29,749 nt of DNA from JAFGPJ01 sp964439135. Lineage in GTDB: Bacteria > Planctomycetota > Phycisphaerae > Sedimentisphaerales > Anaerobacaceae. Positions 24,738-29,749 of this stretch are shown here, in pieces. The position numbers and the translations under genes were made by a program. Numbering within the stretch: position 1 is the first letter of the stretch; each line of letters begins with the position of its first letter. Under the pieces are notes generated by a model. The model was not told where the DNA came from and made no database searches. It saw only the letters and a program-made list of their open reading frames with translations. The stretch spans positions 1-29,749 of the forward strand of contig CAYTNN010000027.1 of assembly GCA_964439135.1 (NCBI GenBank), written 5' to 3'.

Positions 24738-26210
24738 TCAATGATACCGATACAGTTTAATGTGCTGGATACCGAAACTGCCGGACGGGATCCTGAGATG
24801 TCTGCCCTGATGGCTCTGGTCGCCGTTCATCCAGCGACCGGGTATCCATTGACCGTTCACATATTGACCTTCCTGAATACTGGCGATTCCAGCCATCGGG
24901 TCACCCGGCAAAATCGGAGAGAATGTCACGATGATACTTGTGCCGGCTATTATGTATTCATCCGGGCCGGTAGAAATAAAAATACCCCCGGCACGCGGCC
25001 ACTGACCGGATTCACCCGCGCCAGACGACCAGCTCCATGTATAATCATGAGAGACTTTCAGTACGTAGTTGCCTAGCTCCACTTGTTGTGTCTGATTATC
25101 CTTATCCAGCAACGTTCCTGCCATTGTCCCTTTGCCCTGATTTTTTAGAATGATAGGCGCTAATTGCGAAAGTATATCATAGGCTTTTGCAAGGGGATCG
25201 TTCTCAGCATCGCTGATCGATTCGATTGAGAAAGGACAAAAACCGATAGCATCGTGCTGTCCGATGGCGTAGAACACATTTGCGGCCGCTTGNNNNNNNN
25301 NNNNNNNNNNNNNNNNNNNNNNNNNNNNNNNNNNNNNNNNNNNNNNNNNNNNNNNNNNNNNNNNNNNNNNNNNNNNNNNNNNNNNNNNNNNNGCCATAAA
25401 GATTTCGTCCGTTCCCAGTCCCTCACCGAAAATCTCTTCCCATGCCCCTGACGTCTTGAAACCGGAATCAGCCCACACCTTGCGGAATTCCGGCATCAGT
25501 GTCTCCTTATGTTGAATAAGGTATTCCATCATTTTTTTTGGCACCGGCTTGTTGAAAAGTTCGTTCGCAGTGTCACTATAATCCCTTGCCTCCGGTATCA
25601 TTCCCATCTCGTTCTCAACCTGAACCATGATGACCGTATGTTTATTGCCATCCACCTGGTGAATATGCCGCATCAGTGCTGTAAATGCGCGGGCGTCCGC
25701 TTCTCTGTTTTCTTCGCTGAACAGCGTGAGAATCTCTATGCCCCGGCCTTCTTTGTCCCGCGCGCGAGGAAACCGCTGCTGGTTCGTCTTGACCCAAACG
25801 GGGGCGTAGCAGGACATGCTGTTCTTGAAGCTTGCGAACCACAGCAAAACAAGACGGAAGTTGTAACTTCTGGCGTCCTGTATCAGGCCGTCCACAAGCG
25901 TGAAATCGAAGCTGCCCTCCCGGGGTTCTATGAGATCCCAATAAACGGGGGCAAGGACGGTGTTAAGGTGCAGCTTGACAAGCTTCGGCCATTGGGATTT
26001 CATGTAATCGAGGTTAGAGGTACTTGAGTTTCCCAGCTCTCCTCCTAAGATCAAAAACGGATTATCATCCACGATGAGTTGTGTAGCGGTTCCCTGTTTT
26101 TGTAGATAGGGAATCCGTGCACACTCAGATGGAATCGCCCAAAAAGCCATTGCAAAAACAATAATGCTTATTGTAACAATGGATCTTTTAGAAAAATCGA
26201 TGCTTAACAT
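24738..26210 (-). CDS. secreted GH35/GH42-like beta-galactosidase with DUF5597 C-terminus (internal assembly gap)
   Basis: AAGGAG lies 9 bases before the ATG. A hydrophobic signal peptide (IVTISIIVFAMAFWAIPS) ends near C30. The clan-A TIM barrel is seen as LGGELGNSS (about 55-63), VYWDLIEPREGSFDF and VQVENEMG, whose NE motif gives the acid/base E201. The nucleophile Glu should lie just inside the 100-N gap, before EQAAANVFYAIGQHDAIG-type text. The tail after about residue 390 (WSWSSGAGESGQW, YNGQWIPGRW-like) is the DUF5597 beta domain. The enzyme is expected to remove terminal galactose-type sugars from glycans. It lies 38 bases after the tex stop on the same strand and could be co-transcribed with it. 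Confidence 0.87.
   Translation of the reverse strand: MLSIDFSKRSIVTISIIVFAMAFWAIPSECARIPYLQKQGTATQLIVDDNPFLILGGELGNSSTSNLDYMKSQWPKLVKLHLNTVLAPVYWDLIEPREGSFDFTLVDGLIQDARSYNFRLVLLWFASFKNSMSCYAPVWVKTNQQRFPRARDKEGRGIEILTLFSEENREADARAFTALMRHIHQVDGNKHTVIMVQVENEMGMIPEARDYSDTANELFNKPVPKKMMEYLIQHKETLMPEFRKVWADSGFKTSGAWEEIFGEGLGTDEIFMXXXXXXXXXXXXXXXXXXXXXXXXXXXXXXXXXXQAAANVFYAIGQHDAIGFCPFSIESISDAENDPLAKAYDILSQLAPIILKNQGKGTMAGTLLDKDNQTQQVELGNYVLKVSHDYTWSWSSGAGESGQWPRAGGIFISTGPDEYIIAGTSIIVTFSPILPGDPMAGIASIQEGQYVNGQWIPGRWMNGDQSHQGRHLRIPSGSFGIQHIKLYRYH
25293..25392. other. assembly gap of 100 N inside the glycosidase gene
   Basis: Exactly 100 unknown bases. The flanking code (DEIFMA and QAAANVF) is usually about 95 residues apart in DUF5597-type galactosidases as I recall them, so the number of Ns is probably a placeholder and about 190 more bases may be missing. 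Confidence 0.95.
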
Positions 26211-26248
26211 GGACTTTATCTCCTTTCTCGATTTGAGGGAGGTTATTG

Positions 26249-28384
26249 TCAGAAATCTTTCATTGAAAGACTGATTCGCTTTTTGCTCAGGTCTATATCG
26301 AGAATTTTAACTTGTACTTTCTGGTGCACCTTGACTATATCTGCGGGATTCTTCACGTATTGGTTAGACATGTTGCTGATATGCACGAGACCGTCCTGGT
26401 GCACGCCGATATCCACGAACGCGCCGAAGTTAGTGACATTGGTGACGATTCCGGGCAGTTTCATACCGATTTCGAGGTCTTCGATTTTATTGACACCCTC
26501 GGCGAAGCTGAAAATCTCGAATTGCTTGCGCGGGTCCCGGCCCGGCCTGGCCAGTTCCTGCATGATATCATTAAGTGTGGGCAGTCCCACGGTGTCGGTG
26601 ACATAGTCCTGCAGGCTGACTTTCATCCGAAGCGAGTTGTCCTTCATCATATCCTCGACTGAGCAGCCGGCGTCCGCAGCCATCGCATCGACAACGTGAT
26701 AACTTTCTGGGTGCACGGCACTCGAATCGAGCGGATTGACGGCGTCCCGTATCCTCAGAAAGCCCGCCGCCTGCTCGAAGGCCTTCGCCCCGAGACGGTG
26801 AACTTTTTTAAGCTGCTTCCGGGATTTGAATGGCCCGTTTTCGTTTCTGTATTCGATAATATTCTGAGCCAGTTGAGGGCCCAGCCCGGAAACGTACGTC
26901 AATAATTGCCTGCTGGCAGTGTTGACTTCGACGCCGACGCTGTTGACGCAACTGATAACGACGTCGTCGAGGCCGTGCTTGAGCAGTGACTGGTCCACAT
27001 CGTGCTGGTACTGGCCGACGCCGATCGACTTCGGATCGATCTTTACCAGCTCGGCGAGAGGATCCATGAGCCTTCGCCCGATGGAGACCGAGCCGCGGAC
27101 TGTCACGTCCTGATCGGGAAACTCTTCGCGTGCCGCCGGCGATGCCGAATAGATCGAGGCGCCGCTTTCGTTGACCATGATCACGGGAATGTCCCTGGCG
27201 AACTTGATGCTCCTGATGAAAGCTTCGGTCTCCCGGCCTGCCGTGCCGTTGCCTATTGCGATTGCCTCGATGTCAAAACGCTCGCATAAGGAAGCAGTTT
27301 TCGCCGCATCCGATGCTGCCAGTTTCCCGCTCTGATGCGGAAAAATCACGTCGGAATGTTTCAACTGGCCCTGCCGGTCGAGGCACACGACCTTGCATCC
27401 CGTGCGAAAGCCCGGATCGATTGCCAGCACGTTTTTCTGGCCCAGCGCGGGGGCGAGCAATAGTTGCCGCAGATTTTCAGCGAAAACTCTTATGGCTTCC
27501 TCGTCGGCTCTGAGTTTTGTCGCGGTGAGAATCTCCGTTTCCATCGATGGTGACAGCAGCCTTTTGTAGCTGTCGGTGACAGCTTCTTTTACCTGTGCCG
27601 AACAGGCCGATTGTCCCTTAACGAACAATCTTTCGAGTATCTGCAGGGCCTGTTCTTCGGGAGCTGTTACCTGCAATTTCAGAAAGCCTTCCCTCGCTCC
27701 TCTGCGCATCGCCAGAATCCTGTGCGACGGCGCCCTGGCGACCGGCTCGGCCCAGTCGAAGTAGTCCTCGTATTTACGCCCCTCTTCTTCTTTGTCCTTC
27801 AAGACCTTAGTCTGGAACAGGCCTTTTCCGGAAAACAGCTCACGAATTCTTGCTCGTGCTGTTTGCTCTTCGCTGACCCACTCGGCGATGATGTCCCTCG
27901 CTCCGGCAAGGGCGTCCTCGGCGGACTCGACTCCCTTGCTCTGATCGACAAAAGCTTTCGCTTCAACTGCGGGATCGACAGCAGGGTCCTGAGCAAAAAT
28001 CATTTCGGCCAGAGGCTCCAGTCCTTTCTCCCGGGCGATTGTCGCTCGCGTTCGCCGCTTCGGCCGATATGGTAGATAGATATCTTCCAGCACGGCCATG
28101 GTCTCGGCCTGCATGATTTTTTCTTTAAGCTCATCGGTGAGCAGCTCACGCTCTTCGAGCGACTTGATGATCGACTCGCGCCTGTCGTCCAGCTCTTTTA
28201 ACTGATTCAGCCTGTCACGAATAGCCGTGACAACCACCTCGTCCAGACTGCCCGTGACTTCTTTGCGATACCGGGCGATAAACGGTATCGTGGCTCCGCC
28301 TTCAAGCAGTTCGGCCGTCGCCGCCACCTGGCGGGAGTCTATTGACAGCTCCGAGGCGATTTTAATTACATGTTCCCGGCTCAA
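26249..28384 (-). CDS. tex: Tex-family RNA-binding transcription accessory protein (TTG start)
   Basis: The start codon at 28384 is TTG, supported by alignment of the first residues with the Tex N-terminal helical domain (LLEGGATIPFIARYRKEVTG). The upstream GAGAG is only a weak binding site. The 711 residues contain the Tex N-terminal domain (1-190), a YqgF-like RNase H fold (about 317-445, VLAIDPGFRTGCKVV), helix-hairpin-helix motifs (490-550, VSGLGPQLAQNIIEYR) and an S1 RNA-binding domain (638-710, GIVTNVTNFGAFVDIGV...KKRISLSMKD). Tex binds nucleic acid and associates with RNA polymerase and translation; it acts in the cytoplasm and is the only clear housekeeping gene here. TGATATAAT at 28409-28401 is an extended -10 but would leave a leader of under 10 bases; another TATAAT lies further upstream. 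Confidence 0.95.
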   Translation of the reverse strand: MSREHVIKIASELSIDSRQVAATAELLEGGATIPFIARYRKEVTGSLDEVVVTAIRDRLNQLKELDDRRESIIKSLEERELLTDELKEKIMQAETMAVLEDIYLPYRPKRRTRATIAREKGLEPLAEMIFAQDPAVDPAVEAKAFVDQSKGVESAEDALAGARDIIAEWVSEEQTARARIRELFSGKGLFQTKVLKDKEEEGRKYEDYFDWAEPVARAPSHRILAMRRGAREGFLKLQVTAPEEQALQILERLFVKGQSACSAQVKEAVTDSYKRLLSPSMETEILTATKLRADEEAIRVFAENLRQLLLAPALGQKNVLAIDPGFRTGCKVVCLDRQGQLKHSDVIFPHQSGKLAASDAAKTASLCERFDIEAIAIGNGTAGRETEAFIRSIKFARDIPVIMVNESGASIYSASPAAREEFPDQDVTVRGSVSIGRRLMDPLAELVKIDPKSIGVGQYQHDVDQSLLKHGLDDVVISCVNSVGVEVNTASRQLLTYVSGLGPQLAQNIIEYRNENGPFKSRKQLKKVHRLGAKAFEQAAGFLRIRDAVNPLDSSAVHPESYHVVDAMAADAGCSVEDMMKDNSLRMKVSLQDYVTDTVGLPTLNDIMQELARPGRDPRKQFEIFSFAEGVNKIEDLEIGMKLPGIVTNVTNFGAFVDIGVHQDGLVHISNMSNQYVKNPADIVKVHQKVQVKILDIDLSKKRISLSMKDF

Positions 28385-28547
28385 TTGTCACTCTCTCAAA
28401 ATTATATCATTTACACACGGGTGGTTTACGAGCCGACCCTGCTTTGCATACATAGCTGCCAATAACCTACAATTATACCGAAAATCCGTTATACTTCCCA
28501 CCTTTGAAGGTTATCATTATCAAAAATGATGCTTTTGCGGTTTGTTG

Positions 28548-28576
28548 TTGTTTCTCCGGTGGAAAAGGAGTATAGT
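28548..28576 (+). promoter_or_regulatory. possible promoter of the second prepilin-like gene
   Basis: TTGTTT (28548-28553) and TATAGT (28571-28576) are separated by 17 bases, about 40 bases ahead of the start codon at 28623. Confidence 0.4.
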
Positions 28577-28622
28577 AACATATCGTTTCCAGAGGTGTCC
28601 GCGAGGAAGTTTAGGTGCTGCT

Positions 28623-29414
28623 ATGGACAGAAAAAGAGGGTTTACGCTCATAGAACTTCTGGTGGTGATTGCCATCATTGCTCTTTTAATGAGCATTCTC
28701 TTACCCGCGTTGCGAACGGTTCGGGAGCAGGGCCGACGCGCCGTCTGCGGCCAAAATGAGAAGAACACGGGCCTGGGTTTGTTCATGTACGCCGACGACT
28801 ACGACGGCAAGCTGCCTCTGAATGTGGTCGATCGCTGGTTGTTTGACGTTTCATACTGGACGACGGACATCATTCTGGAGACAGGGGCTTTCGACCGTCA
28901 TATCTTTTATTGCCCCTCCTGGCGTCAGAGAGACAATATCATCTACTGGCGTTACGGCGAGAACTTTCCAATGGGGACGCCGGAGAACATTACTCAGCCG
29001 GAGCCGCAGGATGAAGCGACACGCAGAAATTACCATCGCATTATGGGATACTTCTGGTTCATCGACACGGCCGACGGCAGAAAAAATCCGCCTATGAGCC
29101 CCGACAAGTCAGCATCCAAGGAATGGGTCAGATCCATCGCTGCGACGAAAAATGCTCCCGCATCGGTGGAGCTTATCACCGACGTAACCGCCAGCGACGG
29201 GCCGGACCGCGAGACGTCTGATTTCACCCGGGCAAACGGCGGCTGCTGGACACGCTGGCAAGTCTATGACAGAACTAACCATCTGAAAGCTGGCTCGAAG
29301 CCTACTGGGGCAAATATCCTTTTTGTCGATGGGCACGTGCAGTGGCGGCACTTAAAAGATATGCAGCACCGTTGGTTCTTCGAGCAGTACGGCAATCCGT
29401 GTTTCTGGTGGTAA
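28623..29414 (+). CDS. prepilin-like secreted protein (type II pseudopilin N-terminus)
   Basis: Starts at ATG 28623, since the leader before the cleavage site must be short: MDRKRG is cut before FTLIELLVVIAIIALL. An AGGT lies 7 bases upstream. The single N-terminal helix is followed by a 230-residue globular part with WLFDVSYWTTDI, CPSWRQRDNIIYWRY, IMGYFWFIDTADG and the family motif NHLKAGSKP...NILFVDGHVQWRHLKDM, the His...Asp-Gly signature of planctomycete DUF1559-like and related proteins. It ends QYGNPCFWW. It shares only the N-terminal helix and the Asp-Gly region with the protein at 17931-18716. The function of this class is unknown; export and display by a type II/IV pilus-like machine is assumed. 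Confidence 0.9.
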   Translation: MDRKRGFTLIELLVVIAIIALLMSILLPALRTVREQGRRAVCGQNEKNTGLGLFMYADDYDGKLPLNVVDRWLFDVSYWTTDIILETGAFDRHIFYCPSWRQRDNIIYWRYGENFPMGTPENITQPEPQDEATRRNYHRIMGYFWFIDTADGRKNPPMSPDKSASKEWVRSIAATKNAPASVELITDVTASDGPDRETSDFTRANGGCWTRWQVYDRTNHLKAGSKPTGANILFVDGHVQWRHLKDMQHRWFFEQYGNPCFWW

Positions 29415-29592
29415 AGCAAATCCATGCGTCCCAAAGCTCCACAGCGTGACTCGTGACTCGTATCTCGCGGTTTATACGATGCACAGAAATCTCAACAATT
29501 CAAAATATTTAGGTTTTCTTTCAAATTAACACGAAAGAGAATTTTATCCCGCAGCATGAGCAAGCACAACTCATCGAAAAATGTACTCACTA

Positions 29593-29658
29593 TGGGACAA
29601 GCCCCTATGCGGAAGGCATAAACCTTTAATTCACCCTCGTAAAATAGGGTCCGTCCCA
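29593..29658 (+). ncRNA. possible three-way-junction RNA structure (unassigned)
   Basis: Three stems nest without conflict: an outer 6-bp stem TGGGAC (29593-29598) with GTCCCA (29653-29658), an inner hairpin TATGC/GCATA (29606-29620, loop GGAAG) and an inner hairpin ACCCT/AGGGT (29633-29650). It matches no riboswitch consensus I know. Stems are short, so chance is possible. The gene-free interval 29415-29749 otherwise contains only the sigma-54 motif below. Confidence 0.25.
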
Positions 29659-29667
29659 ATCCTGTTC

Positions 29668-29681
29668 GGCACAAGAATTGC
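29668..29681 (+). promoter_or_regulatory. sigma-54 (RpoN) -24/-12 promoter motif
   Basis: GGCAC at 29668-29672 and TTGC at 29678-29681 place GG and GC exactly 12 bases apart, as RpoN promoters require; the wider match is CGGCACAAGAATTGCA. Transcription would start near 29693 and run out of the window to the right. Confidence 0.55.
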
Positions 29682-29749
29682 AGTGTGGTTTATGGGGGAG
29701 AATTACGCAAAAATAATTTTACATATTACCTATTTTAAACTGGCGCGCT

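Noticed and set aside
25160..25451. Open frames running through the N gap
   Set aside because: Unknown bases simply lack stop codons; the flanks are shadows of the glycosidase gene.

Overview
The window reads as a chromosomal piece of a Planctomycetota genome, most likely of the Phycisphaerae / Sedimentisphaerales kind (inference). Supporting signs are two single-gene prepilin-like secreted proteins with the FTLIELLVVIAIIALL N-terminus, a large secreted protein made of CBM-, Fn3-like and PA14 modules, several Tat-signal Gfo/Idh/MocA oxidoreductases, a short neutral-ceramidase-like hydrolase and PQQ-propeller 'RFRGPNG' proteins. A run of 100 Ns at 25293-25392 shows that this is a draft scaffold. 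No rRNA, tRNA, CRISPR array, transposase or phage gene is visible.

Layout. 1-6891: the 3' end of a large secreted modular protein (+) and a full-length paralogue (-) face each other. They flank a ceramidase-like hydrolase (+) and a secreted amidohydrolase (-) that has a hairpin-rich leader. The paralogues share an almost identical terminator hairpin. 7179-9638: a two-gene operon (-) of an MBL-fold hydrolase and a Tat-exported mannonate-dehydratase-like enolase-superfamily enzyme, with a strong promoter at 9682-9710. 9776-13948: a secreted dipeptidyl-peptidase IV (+) convergent with an HtrA/DegP protease (-), with a palindromic intergenic repeat between them. 14159-17719: a 72-residue small protein (-), an unrecognised secreted protein (+), a PQQ-propeller pseudogene (+) and a hexapeptide acyltransferase (+). 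17931-18716: prepilin-like protein (+).

18748-28384: six genes on the - strand. Read in their own direction they are Tex, a GH35-like glycosidase (split by the N gap), a Tat-exported metallophosphoesterase, a Gfo/Idh/MocA oxidoreductase, a xylose-isomerase-like TIM-barrel enzyme and a second Gfo/Idh/MocA oxidoreductase. A 0.3 kb compound palindromic repeat sits between the last oxidoreductase pair. 28623-29414: a second prepilin-like protein (+). The right end has no gene, but carries a possible folded RNA and a good sigma-54 -24/-12 motif pointing out of the window.

How it fits together (inference): almost every protein except Tex and perhaps the acyltransferase and the small protein carries an export signal. 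The glycosidase, the carbohydrate-binding paralogues and five Tat-exported sugar-type enzymes suggest extracytoplasmic capture and oxidation, isomerisation or dehydration of sugars or sugar acids. The DPP-IV and HtrA proteases handle peptides and envelope quality control. No single clearly new system is proven. The best leads are the Tat-exported sugar-enzyme set, the inverted paralogue pair with its cloned terminator, the three-hairpin leader at 3524-3625, and the MBL protein with altered metal ligands.
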